Source: Streptomyces hokutonensis
GTDB taxonomy: Bacteria > Actinomycetota > Actinomycetes > Streptomycetales > Streptomycetaceae
NCBI RefSeq assembly: GCF_000376565.1
Contig: NZ_BARG01000069.1
Span: 1-64,000, forward strand
DNA length: 64,000 bases
Direction of reading: 5' to 3'
The notes beneath the pieces were generated by a model. The model was not told where the DNA came from. It made no database searches and was given only the letters and a program-made list of their open reading frames with translations. Position numbers and translations under genes: made by a program. The stretch's first letter is position 1. Each line of letters starts with the position of its first letter. Of this stretch, positions 42,878 through 51,304 are shown one piece after another.

Positions 42878-42906
42878 CTTAATGTCCCCTCGCGCAAGGG
42901 AGCGGC

Positions 42907-43899
42907 ATGTCCCGGCTGATCCGCACGTTCGCGGTGGTCTCGGTGTTCGGGCTGGCGGTGGGCTGTTCGTCCACTGCCGACGTCGACGAGGCGTCCGTCG
43001 CCGGTGCCCGGTCAAAGGACCCGGCGCACGCCACGTCCTTCTGGGTCGACCCGGCGAGCCCGGCGGCCGAGCAGATCCAGATGTGGGAGCGGGAGGGGCG
43101 TAAGCACGACGCCGCGCTGCTGAAGCGGATCGCCGATCAGCCGACCGCGCTGTGGCCGGCCGGTGAGCTCGACCCCGGCCCGGTGATCCGGGCGGCGACC
43201 GCGTCGGCGCGTCAGGAGGGGCGTACGCCCATCTTCGTGGCGTACGACATCCCGCACCGGGACTGCGGTCAGCACTCGGCGGGCGGTGCGGCGGACGCGG
43301 ACGCCTACCGGGCCTGGATCGGGAAGTTCGCGGAGGCACTGGGCGACTCCAAGGCGCTCGTCGTGCTCGAACCCGACGCCGTCGCGCACATGGTGGACGG
43401 GTGCACCCCGGGCGAATACCAGGGCGAGCGGGAGCAGTTGCTGAGCGAGGCGGTCGTCCGGCTGAAGCAGCAGTCCGGTACGGCGGTGTATCTCGACGCG
43501 GGCAACCCGGCCTGGATCCAAGACCCTTGGAAGCTGGTGGAGCCGCTGAAGCGGGCCGGGGTCGAGGAGGCCGACGGATTCTCGCTCAACGTCTCCAACT
43601 TCCAGACGGACGACGTGACGAAGAAGTACGGCGTCCACCTGTCGAAGGACCTCGGCGGCAAGCACTTCGTCGTCGACAGCAGCCGGAACGGCAACGGGCC
43701 GCTGCCCGGCGCCTGGTGCAACCCGCCGGGCCGGGGACTGGGCACCCGCCCGACCACCGACACCGGCGAACCCGCCCTGGACGCCTACCTCTGGATCAAG
43801 CGGCCCGGTGCCTCGGACGGCACCTGCGAGGGCGGTCCGGACGCCGGCCAGTGGTGGCCGGAGTACGCCTTGGAGCTGGCGCGCAACTCCAAGGCGTAG
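42907..43899 (+). CDS. cslZ: GH6 endoglucanase lipoprotein
   Basis: 330 residues. Signal peptide with lipobox AVGC (Cys20) makes it a lipid-anchored extracellular enzyme. GH6 motifs: FVAYDIPHRDCGQ with a catalytic Asp region, VVLEPDAVAHM, ADGFSLNVSNFQ and the C-terminal DAYLWIKRPGASDG. AAGGGAG before ATG. It is convergent with glxA-cslA; in Streptomyces the same three functions build and trim the beta-glucan at hyphal tips, so this endoglucanase likely edits the CslA product. Confidence 0.88.
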   Translation: MSRLIRTFAVVSVFGLAVGCSSTADVDEASVAGARSKDPAHATSFWVDPASPAAEQIQMWEREGRKHDAALLKRIADQPTALWPAGELDPGPVIRAATASARQEGRTPIFVAYDIPHRDCGQHSAGGAADADAYRAWIGKFAEALGDSKALVVLEPDAVAHMVDGCTPGEYQGEREQLLSEAVVRLKQQSGTAVYLDAGNPAWIQDPWKLVEPLKRAGVEEADGFSLNVSNFQTDDVTKKYGVHLSKDLGGKHFVVDSSRNGNGPLPGAWCNPPGRGLGTRPTTDTGEPALDAYLWIKRPGASDGTCEGGPDAGQWWPEYALELARNSKA

Positions 43900-43911
43900 C
43901 AACCCGGTTGG

Positions 43912-45867
43912 TCACTGGACCTGGATCCACTTCGCCTCCGACGGCGTGCCCTGCGCGTCCGTCACGAACAGCATGTACCAGCCGGGCGGTACCAGTGCCC
44001 GGTCGTTGGGAACGTCCACCGTCACCGACTTTCCGTCCTTGACCAGACCCAGCTCGATGGAGCGCTGCTCGACGTCCGTGGTGTGCGTGACCGAACTCGG
44101 CCGCATCAGACGGGCCTTGACGACCCGGTCGGGGTGGTCGGTGCGGAAGGTCGCCCGGTGGTGGCGGTCCAAGGTCTCCGGACCGTCCTGCAGTACGGGC
44201 CTGTTGCCGCCGTTCTTGTGCAGCGCGGGCGGGGTGAAGATCTCCATGCGCTGCTCGAAGTGGCCGAGTTTGGTGTTGGCCTGGTCGTCGAAGAGCGGGT
44301 CGGAGCCGAAGGTGACGACGCGGCCGTCGGGCAACAGCAGTGCCTCGGAGTGGTAGTTGCGGCCGACCATCGGGGCGGCGGCCTCGCGGAAGGCGTTGCC
44401 CTTCGGGTCGTAGAACTGGGCCTTGAAGATGTTGCTGGCGCTGCGGCCGCGGTAGTCGGAGGAGCCGTTGGTGGTGAAGACCGAGTCGTCCGGCATGATC
44501 ACGCTGTTCAAGTACCGGGTGCCCTGGGGGAGGTTGGGGCCGTCCTTGAAGACCGGGCTGTCCTGCTTCAGGTCGACCACGGCCGTGCGCGGGGTCGACT
44601 TCTTGGACTCGCCGACACCTCCGCCGCCGAGGATCATGACCTTCTGGTCCTGGGCGGGGGGCAGCAGGAGCGAGGACGACGTCTCGGTCTCGTCGGGGTC
44701 GCGCAGTCCGGCGACCGTGGTGAACTTGTTGGTCTTCAGGTCCCAGATCCCCGGCTCGCGGCCCTTGTTGGCGGGTCCGTAGCCGGCGTTGGAGGCCGGG
44801 TAGAAGAGCTTGCCGCCCTTGGTGAGGAAGAGGGCGGGGTAGGTGGGGAAGTAACGCTTGGGGCCCGGGGTCCACTTCTTGGTCTTCGGGTCGTAGATCT
44901 CGTTGTCGCCCTGGTCGATGACGCCGACGTCGTCGAGGCCGGAGACGGCGAGGACGCGGCCGTCGTCGAGGCCGACGAGGGTCGGGTACCAGCGGGCCTT
45001 GTCCATCGGGTCGACGGCGATGTACCGCTCGGCCTTCGGGTCGAACTCGTAGGCGGCGCGGATGCCTTGGTAGTCCTGCTTGTCGAGCGTGATCTTCTCG
45101 GAGAGGCCGTACGTGTTGTTCGCGTCGATGCCCTTGAGGCCGACGATGTCGTACTGGGCCTGGTTCTCGGTGACCGACATCGGGCCCGCCTCGGTGGCCT
45201 CGACGAAGACCCGGACCTCGCTCGCGGTGACCGTGGTCTTCCAGGGCTGCATCACACCACGGGCGTTGTACGTGACCTTGAACTCGCGCTTGGCCTTGGG
45301 GACGGTGACGTCGAACCTGCTGACGTAGTCGACGCCGGCCGGTGAGCGGAAGACGGTGCCCTTCTTGAGGAACATCGGCTTGTTGGGGTTCTCGTTCTTC
45401 ACCCGCATACCGCCGCCGGCCCGCTTGACCTCGCCGTCGAGGAGTTCGTAGCGGGCGGTGCCGCCGGCCACCAGCAGGTTGCCGCTGGGGAGTTGACTGT
45501 GTCCGCCGCAGAAGAAGTCGACCGGGGTGGGGATCTTCTTGAAGGTGTTGGCCTTCGGGTCCCACAGGACGGTGTCGAAGGACCCGGCGTTGAACTTCTT
45601 CTGCTCGTTGCCCGATCCGGCCACGATCAGCACCTTGCCGGTGTGCAGCAGCGAGGCGTGGATGGCGTTGGTGCGGTACTCCTTCGGGATGTCGATCTGG
45701 TCCCAGGAGCCGTACTTGGCCATGTAGTCGGGCCGCGTGATCTTGTACTCGTGGTACTGCTCGCCGGCGAACTCGAGGGCGGCCGGGGCGTTGAGACCGG
45801 CCAGGACGGCGATGCCGCCGATGCCGAGGACGGTCTTCCTGGTTCTCTGGGACGGCTGGTACGCCAT
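43912..45867 (-). CDS. glxA: GlxA-type radical copper oxidase (galactose oxidase-like)
   Basis: 651 residues. N-terminal signal/anchor (TVLGIGGIAVLAGLNAPAA), then a Kelch beta-propeller and C-terminal domain. By my count Cys120 (DFFCGGHS) and Tyr294 (RWYPTLVGLDDGRV) correspond to the Cys-Tyr cofactor, Tyr505-His506 (RNYHSEALLLPDGRV) and His595 (SVTHTTD) to the other copper ligands. GlxA needs copper and is required for tip glycan deposition and morphology. Starts three bases after cslA, so co-transcribed. Confidence 0.93.
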   Translation of the reverse strand: MAYQPSQRTRKTVLGIGGIAVLAGLNAPAALEFAGEQYHEYKITRPDYMAKYGSWDQIDIPKEYRTNAIHASLLHTGKVLIVAGSGNEQKKFNAGSFDTVLWDPKANTFKKIPTPVDFFCGGHSQLPSGNLLVAGGTARYELLDGEVKRAGGGMRVKNENPNKPMFLKKGTVFRSPAGVDYVSRFDVTVPKAKREFKVTYNARGVMQPWKTTVTASEVRVFVEATEAGPMSVTENQAQYDIVGLKGIDANNTYGLSEKITLDKQDYQGIRAAYEFDPKAERYIAVDPMDKARWYPTLVGLDDGRVLAVSGLDDVGVIDQGDNEIYDPKTKKWTPGPKRYFPTYPALFLTKGGKLFYPASNAGYGPANKGREPGIWDLKTNKFTTVAGLRDPDETETSSSLLLPPAQDQKVMILGGGGVGESKKSTPRTAVVDLKQDSPVFKDGPNLPQGTRYLNSVIMPDDSVFTTNGSSDYRGRSASNIFKAQFYDPKGNAFREAAAPMVGRNYHSEALLLPDGRVVTFGSDPLFDDQANTKLGHFEQRMEIFTPPALHKNGGNRPVLQDGPETLDRHHRATFRTDHPDRVVKARLMRPSSVTHTTDVEQRSIELGLVKDGKSVTVDVPNDRALVPPGWYMLFVTDAQGTPSEAKWIQVQ

Positions 45868-45870
45868 GGT

Positions 45871-47655
45871 CTAGTTGCCCCCTGTCGTGGTGCCGGAGAC
45901 GGACGGGCCGGCCCCGGTGGTGGCGAGAGCGGGTTCGACGGTGTCGAGGGTGCGCGCGGCGCCGAGCAGCGAGTGCCGTTCCCGGCGCTCCTTGACCAGC
46001 GAGCCGACCCACACCCCGATCGGGGCAAGGGAGATGACCATCGCGAGGACGGCCCAGGTGCGCATCGCCGCGTGGGTGTGGTCGAGGACGACGGAGGCGG
46101 CCAGCGAGGTCGCCAGGAGGATCGCCCAGAAGAGATGGATGCGGAAGGTCATCACCCGGTCCGGGCTGGCGTCGCCGCCCTTGGGGGTCACGACGAACCG
46201 GCTGGGCCTGCGAATCAGCGCCTCGCCGAAGGACTTGAGGTAGATCGGCGCGGAGAGCGCCGACATCGCCATGCCCGCGAGACCGCCCGAGCCCTCGGGT
46301 TCGTGCGGGGACACATTGTGCCGCCGGTTCCAGAGATACAGCCCGATCTGGAGGGCCGCCGCGTCGCTGTAGAGCATCAGCCACACGGACGCGGCGACCT
46401 GCGTGCCGGAGGCCCCGAACCACAGGAACAGGAAGCAACTCAGGATGCCCAGCAGCCAGTTGACGGCCGTCATCGGGTAGTAGACGAGCATCATCGTGTA
46501 CGAGAACAGCCGCCCCGGAGGCATCGTGAACGGCGCCTTCCAGTACTGCTTGATCAGCGTCTCGTACGTCCCGCGCGACCACCGCATCTGCTGGGTGAAG
46601 AAGTCGGTCCAGGAGGCCGGCCCCTCCCCCACCGCGAGCACGTCCGGGGTGTAGACGGAGCGCCAGTGGGTGCGGGTCAACGGGTTGCGGTGCCGGTGGA
46701 GTTCGAAGCCGGTGGCCATGTCCTCGGTGATGGAGTCGTACAGCCCGCCGATCTGCTTGACGGCGGCGATCCGTACGACGTTGTTGGTGCCGACGAACAT
46801 GGGGGCGCGGTAGCGGTTGCCGGCGCGCTGGATCAGCGCGTGGAAGAGGAACTGCTGCGACTCGGCGGCCTTGGTGACGGGGTTGTGGTAGTTCCCGTAC
46901 ACCTGCGGTCCCACGACGAAGGCCACGTCCGGGTCGCGGAAGTAACCCATCATCCGCTCAAGGAAGTTGGGGAGCGGAACGTGGTCGGTGTCGACGGAGG
47001 CGAAGAACTCGTAGTCGCCGCCGTGCATCGCGATCCAGGCGTTGTAATTCCCGTGCTTGGTACGGGCCTTGTGGACACCCTTGGGGCGGTTCCACTCGGG
47101 AACCCCGTGCCGGGTGAAGTGCCGTACGCCCAACTCGGCGCACAGCGCCTTGGCCTGCTCGTCGTCACCTTCGTCGAGGAGCCACACATCCACGGGCCCG
47201 GTGTGGGTGACGTTGACCGCGCCTTCGAGGGTGGCGCGGACCATGGACAGAGGTTCCTTGCCCGGGACGTACGTCGTGAGGAAGGCGACGCGGGTGCCTG
47301 CCTCGGGAACGACGGGGATCGGGTCGCGGGCGACCAGCGTGGCGTGGGCGACGGAGGCGACGTTGACCACCATGAACAGCTCGATCAGACCGATGGCTAT
47401 CAGCATCGTGACGTCGAGCCCGACCATCCACTCCTGGCCCCCCTCGCGCTCCACCCAGTGGGTGGGCCACACGAGGTACACGAGCAGGGCGGCGGTCAGC
47501 ACCGGGGCGAGGCTCATCAGGAGGACAGCGCGTATTCGGTGGGGCTCGCGCGAGAGGAGCGAGGTGTACTGCACCTGGTACGCCGCACCGGACGGCTCGC
47601 TGAGCGGCCCGGCCAGTCGGCTGTAGGTGTCGTAGTCGTAGCCCTCCGGCCGCAC
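45871..47655 (-). CDS. cslA: Cellulose-synthase-like glycosyltransferase CslA
   Basis: 594 residues. Processive GT2 enzyme in the membrane: VDVWLLDEGDDEQ, SVDTDH, ITEDMATGFELH and QQMRWSRG are the D, DxD, TED and QxxRW motifs. Two helices precede and several follow the catalytic domain. Chosen start is GTG 47655 with GGAGG five bases upstream; the open frame to 47910 lacks a ribosome site. CslA makes a beta-glucan at hyphal tips and is known to interact with DivIVA. Followed at once by glxA. Confidence 0.93.
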   Translation of the reverse strand: MRPEGYDYDTYSRLAGPLSEPSGAAYQVQYTSLLSREPHRIRAVLLMSLAPVLTAALLVYLVWPTHWVEREGGQEWMVGLDVTMLIAIGLIELFMVVNVASVAHATLVARDPIPVVPEAGTRVAFLTTYVPGKEPLSMVRATLEGAVNVTHTGPVDVWLLDEGDDEQAKALCAELGVRHFTRHGVPEWNRPKGVHKARTKHGNYNAWIAMHGGDYEFFASVDTDHVPLPNFLERMMGYFRDPDVAFVVGPQVYGNYHNPVTKAAESQQFLFHALIQRAGNRYRAPMFVGTNNVVRIAAVKQIGGLYDSITEDMATGFELHRHRNPLTRTHWRSVYTPDVLAVGEGPASWTDFFTQQMRWSRGTYETLIKQYWKAPFTMPPGRLFSYTMMLVYYPMTAVNWLLGILSCFLFLWFGASGTQVAASVWLMLYSDAAALQIGLYLWNRRHNVSPHEPEGSGGLAGMAMSALSAPIYLKSFGEALIRRPSRFVVTPKGGDASPDRVMTFRIHLFWAILLATSLAASVVLDHTHAAMRTWAVLAMVISLAPIGVWVGSLVKERRERHSLLGAARTLDTVEPALATTGAGPSVSGTTTGGN

Positions 47656-47887
47656 AGCGCCCTCCAATGATTGAGGAGTGATCGACGCCCGAGGGGACCG
47701 GCGGAACCGTTGGGCTCCGAAGATCGACCGGGCCGATACCCACACACAAGTGGAGAATTGAGGGCGTGTCGAACTGGGTGCGTCCAGGTGGGTGGGGGGT
47801 TGACCCCGGCGGCGGAACGGGCGGAGAGACGGGGGGAGAGACGGCTCCGGGAGAATGCCGCGGATCAGCACTCCGAAAGGCACTCGC

Positions 47888-48910
47888 ATGCACGACACCG
47901 CCGATCTCATCGCCGAGACCTACGCGCTCGGCACCGGACCGTGGACGATGACACCGGTCACCCGGGGCGCGCTCGGCCAGATCTGGAAACTGTCCGGAGC
48001 CGACACTTCCTGGGCCGTCAAGGAACTCCTCTTCGGCTGCGACGAGGAACAGGTCCGCCGCGAGGCCGCGTTACGGCGGGCCGCCGAGCGGCTGGGCATC
48101 GCGTCGCCGCGGCTCATGCCCGACCGGCAGGGGGCGTACGTCTCCCGCCCCGGCTCCGGCTCCCCGGTCAAGCTGTACGACTGGATCGACGGCACCCCCG
48201 CGGACGCCTCCGACCCGGACGTCCTGGACTGGTTCGGGCGGACCATGGCGCTGCTGCACCGGGCGGGAGCGGACGAGACCGAGCCGCCGAGCGGCTGGTA
48301 CGAGCGGTGCCCGCAGGACGACGAGTGGGCCGCGCTGCACACGGAGGTCCGGCGGGCGGGAATGCCGTGGGCGGACGCGCTGGGACGGTTCATCGCCACC
48401 TCCGCACGGGAGCTGGCGCAGTGGGTGACACCGTCCGGCCCCGGTGACCTGGTGACGTCCCACCTCGATCTCCAGCCGCAGAACGTACTGGTCGGCGCGG
48501 ACGGTCCCGTCCTCCTCGACTGGGACAACGCCGGATCCGCTTCGGCGGAACGGGAGTTGGCCCGCGCCCTGTTCGTGTGGTCGGGCGGGAACGAGGGGAA
48601 CGTCGAGGCCGGGGTGCGGGTGGCGCGGGCCTATCGGAGCACCGGCGGGCCTGCCGTCGTACAGGGGCCGCAGTCGTTCTCGATGCTCTTCGCGACCTCG
48701 CTGAACTACGTCCGTGTACAGGCCGAGTGCGCCGTCGACCCGACGGTGACCGCCGCGCAACGGGAGTTCGCGAGCGGCCAGGTGGTCGCCGCGCTGAGCT
48801 GGGTGCCGGACCCGGCGGCCGTATCGCGGTTGTGCGCGGCGTTGGACGGCCAGGGCCTGTCCGGCGGGTCAGGTCGCAGCACATCGACGGTGCCTGTTCG
48901 ACGCCGGTGA
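47888..48910 (+). CDS. Aminoglycoside-phosphotransferase-like small-molecule kinase
   Basis: 340 residues, APH superfamily. TRGALGQIWKLSGADTSWAVKELL is the glycine loop and Lys; catalytic loop SHLDLQPQNVLV; metal motif VLLDWDNAG. AAAGG lies before ATG 47888. The substrate is unknown; many Streptomyces relatives are not resistance enzymes. Divergent from cslA over a 232-base gap with nothing recognised. Confidence 0.82.
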   Translation: MHDTADLIAETYALGTGPWTMTPVTRGALGQIWKLSGADTSWAVKELLFGCDEEQVRREAALRRAAERLGIASPRLMPDRQGAYVSRPGSGSPVKLYDWIDGTPADASDPDVLDWFGRTMALLHRAGADETEPPSGWYERCPQDDEWAALHTEVRRAGMPWADALGRFIATSARELAQWVTPSGPGDLVTSHLDLQPQNVLVGADGPVLLDWDNAGSASAERELARALFVWSGGNEGNVEAGVRVARAYRSTGGPAVVQGPQSFSMLFATSLNYVRVQAECAVDPTVTAAQREFASGQVVAALSWVPDPAAVSRLCAALDGQGLSGGSGRSTSTVPVRRR

Positions 48911-48997
48911 GCGGGGTGTGGTGCGTGCGGCTGCACGGCGGAGGAGACGTTGACATCAGCGGCTCCGCCGCGGGCGACTGCGCGTGCCACACCCCGC
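48911..48997. repeat. Inverted repeat with long loop after the kinase gene
   Basis: GCGGGGTGTGG (48911-48921) and CCACACCCCGC (48987-48997) are exact complements around 65 bases that include GGCTCCGCCGCG, a core found in common Streptomyces intergenic repeats. It may act as a terminator between convergent genes. Confidence 0.5.
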
Positions 48998-49025
48998 GTC
49001 TGCGGCAGGACCCGCCGGACAGGTC

Positions 49026-49319
49026 CTAGTCCGCCAGGTGTCGTTCGACCGTCTCCACCTTGGAGGTGAGGCCGTCCGTCACTCCGGGGCGGATGTCCGC
49101 CTTGAGGACCACGGAGACGCGCGGGGCGCGGGCCTCCACGGCGGCGACCGCGCGCTTGACGACGTCCATGACCTCGTCCCACTCGCCCTCGATGGAGGTG
49201 AACATCGCGTCGGTACGGTTGGGCAGGCCGGACTCGCGGACCACGCGGACGGCGTCGGCGACGTACTCGCCGACGTCCTCGCCGACACCCAGGGGCGTCA
49301 CGGAAAAGGCGACGATCAT
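49026..49319 (-). CDS. MTH1187/YkoF-type thiamine-binding-like protein
   Basis: 97 residues: MIVAFSVTPLGVGEDVGEYVADAVRVVRESGLPNRTDAMFTSIEGEWDEVMDVVKRAVAAVEA. The ferredoxin-like family binds thiamine-type ligands in some members; role here unknown. ATG overlaps the stop of the upstream DUF3817 gene as ATGA. Confidence 0.85.
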   Translation of the reverse strand: MIVAFSVTPLGVGEDVGEYVADAVRVVRESGLPNRTDAMFTSIEGEWDEVMDVVKRAVAAVEARAPRVSVVLKADIRPGVTDGLTSKVETVERHLAD

Positions 49320-49666
49320 GCCTTCACGGCTCCCTGCTGCTCCTGGCGGGCGCGGGAGGCGATGACCGCGTCCTCGGACTCGCGCCGCAGCTTGCGCTCG
49401 GCGAAGAAGCCGCCGGTGGGCAGGACGGAGAGGACGAAGTAGAGGGCGGCCGTCTTCGGGCCCCACTTGGTGCGGTTCCAGGCGTCGGCCCAGAAAAGGA
49501 CGTAGAGGATGAAGAGAACACCGTGGACCATGCCCATCACGGGCACCGCGTTGAAGTCCGTGGTCCGCTTCAGCACCGAGCAGACGAGCAGCAGGAGGAA
49601 GGACACGGCCTCGGGGGCCGACACCAGGCGGAGGCGGCGGATTGCGGTGGCGGTCTTGATGTCCAC
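49316..49666 (-). CDS. DUF3817 small membrane protein, second copy
   Basis: 116 residues, three hydrophobic segments (PEAVSFLLLLVCSVL, VMGMVHGVLFILYVLFWADA, TAALYFVLSVLPTGGFFAE). Start GTG has GAAGGTGA upstream. Coupled to the thiamine-binding-like gene. A promoter candidate on the minus strand (TTGAAC-N17-CAAACT) carries the dyad at 49697-49718. Confidence 0.85.
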   Translation of the reverse strand: MDIKTATAIRRLRLVSAPEAVSFLLLLVCSVLKRTTDFNAVPVMGMVHGVLFILYVLFWADAWNRTKWGPKTAALYFVLSVLPTGGFFAERKLRRESEDAVIASRARQEQQGAVKA

Positions 49667-49696
49667 AGGTCACCTTCGGTGGGAGAGACGTCCACA

Positions 49697-49718
49697 GTTT
49701 GTGAACGCGAGCACAAAC
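49697..49718 (-). promoter_or_regulatory. Dyad in the DUF3817 promoter region
   Basis: GTTTGTG-N8-CACAAAC, nested with TGAACG/CGTTCA, inside the spacer of TTGAAC-N17-CAAACT about 30 bases upstream of the GTG at 49666. The rest of the 49667-50013 gap shows nothing supported apart from the -10-like TACCTT at 50002-50007 for the AIM24 operon. Confidence 0.5.
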
Positions 49719-50001
49719 GTTCAACCATTGTGGCAAACGGCGGAGCCGACTGAGAGTGGGGGGTGGGCAGTGCCCGGCAGCCGACCGACAGCCCCTCGTC
49801 GCCCTGCGGCGGAGCCTCGGCTCGATACAGCCAACTGGGCGCCTGGCAGCTGCACGGAGCCTCTCGCCCGGCAAAGGTCCACAGTCGACCTGGGCGCGTG
49901 CACCGCCGTCATCCGGCCGACCGCGCCCCGCGACACGCCCTAGGGGGCAGGTCAGGGTAGTTCTCCACCCAGGGGCCCTGTCGGCTTTCGCACCCTACGG
50001 C

Positions 50002-50007
50002 TACCTT
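50002..50007 (+). promoter_or_regulatory. -10 element for leaderless AIM24 operon
   Basis: TACCTT ends six bases before GTG 50014; no ribosome site is present. Confidence 0.45.
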
Positions 50008-50013
50008 CGCACC

Positions 50014-50652
50014 GTGGCGATGTTTCGACTCCAGGGCAGCAAGGTGCTCGCCGTCGACATGACCGGGGACGCCGTGAAGGCGAAGAACGGCTCGATGGTC
50101 GCGTACGACGGACAGATGGCCTTCAAGAAGATGACGGGCGGCGGTGAGGGCATCCGGGGGATGGTCACCCGGCGGCTCACCGGTGAGCAGATGACGGTGA
50201 TGGAGGTGAGGGGGCAGGGCACCTGCTGGTTCGCGGACCGGGCCTCCGAGATCAACCTCGTGAATCTCCAGGGCGACAAGCTGTACGTCGAGTCGAGCAA
50301 CCTGCTCGCGACGGACGCGGGGCTGAGAACGGGCACGACGTTCACGGGCCTGCGCGGCGCCTCGCAGGGCAACGGGCTGTTCACGACGACCGTCGAGGGC
50401 CACGGCCAGGCGGCGATCATGTCGGACGGCCCGGCGGTCGTGCTGCGGGTGAGCCGGCAGTACCCGCTGACCGTCGACCCCGGCGCGTACATCGCGCACC
50501 AGGGGAACCTGCACCAGTCCTTCCAGTCCGGTGTGACCTTCCGCACCTTCTTCGGGGAGGGCGGCGGCGAGGCCTTCCAGATCCGCTTCGAGGGGGACGG
50601 GCTCGTCTACGTCCAGCCCAGCGAGCGGAACACGATCGCGGGGGACGTGTGA
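50014..50652 (+). CDS. AIM24-family protein 1
   Basis: 212 residues. Beta-rich AIM24/TIGR00266-like fold: NGSMVAYDGQMAFKK, MTVMEVRGQGTCWFAD, EINLVNLQGDKLYVESSNLLATDAG, GQAAIMSDGPAVVLRVSRQYPLTVDPGAYIAHQG. Function in bacteria unknown; the yeast homologue supports mitochondrial inner-membrane architecture. Start GTG 50014 (leaderless) or ATG 50020. First of three adjacent AIM24 genes. Confidence 0.85.
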   Translation: MAMFRLQGSKVLAVDMTGDAVKAKNGSMVAYDGQMAFKKMTGGGEGIRGMVTRRLTGEQMTVMEVRGQGTCWFADRASEINLVNLQGDKLYVESSNLLATDAGLRTGTTFTGLRGASQGNGLFTTTVEGHGQAAIMSDGPAVVLRVSRQYPLTVDPGAYIAHQGNLHQSFQSGVTFRTFFGEGGGEAFQIRFEGDGLVYVQPSERNTIAGDV

Positions 50653-50653
50653 G

Positions 50654-51304
50654 ATGACGTTCACGGAGATCAACTCGAAGATGATCCAGGCCACCGTCAT
50701 GCCGGGCCAGCGGCTGTACAGCCAGCGCGGCGCGATGCTCGCCTACAAGGGCGACGTCTCCTTCACCCCGAACATCCAGGGCGGCCAGGGCGGCGTCATG
50801 TCGATGCTCGGGCGCCGGGTGGCGAACGAGGCGACGCCCCTGATGACCGTCGAGGGCAGCGGCACCGTGATGTTCGGTCACGGCGGCCACCACATCCAGA
50901 TCATCGAGCTCACCGGAGACACCCTCTACGTGGAGGCCGACCGCCTCCTCGCCTTCGAGGGCACCCTCCAGCAGGGCACGATGTTCATGGGCTCGCAGGG
51001 CGGCGTCATGGGCATGGTCCGCGGCCAGGTCACCGGACAGGGGCTGTTCACGACCACCCTCCAGGGGCGCGGCGCGGTCGCCGTGATGGCCCACGGCGGG
51101 GTCTTCGAGGTGCCGATCACCCCCGGCCGACCGGTCCATGTCGACCCGCAGGCCTACGTCGCCCACCACGGCGACGTCCGCAACAAGCTGTCCACGGCGC
51201 TCGGTTGGCGCGACATGGTGGGCCGGGGCTCCGGCGAGGCGTTCCAGCTGGAGCTGAGCGGCAGCGGCGCGGTGTACGTCCAGGCGTCGGAGGAGAAACT
51301 GTGA
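50654..51304 (+). CDS. AIM24-family protein 2
   Basis: 216 residues, begins one base after the first AIM24 gene, with GGGGGACG upstream. Shows the same pattern (RGAMLAYKGDVSFTPN, IQIIELTGDTLYVEADRLLAFEGTLQQGTMF, GRPVHVDPQAYVAHHGDV). Contains Gly-rich turns GGQGGVMSMLG and GSQGGVMGMVRG. Unknown role, probably forms a complex with the flanking paralogues. Confidence 0.85.
   Translation: MTFTEINSKMIQATVMPGQRLYSQRGAMLAYKGDVSFTPNIQGGQGGVMSMLGRRVANEATPLMTVEGSGTVMFGHGGHHIQIIELTGDTLYVEADRLLAFEGTLQQGTMFMGSQGGVMGMVRGQVTGQGLFTTTLQGRGAVAVMAHGGVFEVPITPGRPVHVDPQAYVAHHGDVRNKLSTALGWRDMVGRGSGEAFQLELSGSGAVYVQASEEKL

Noticed and set aside
47656..47910. N-terminal extension of cslA to 47910
   Set aside because: No ribosome site; GGAGG five bases before GTG 47655 marks the better start.
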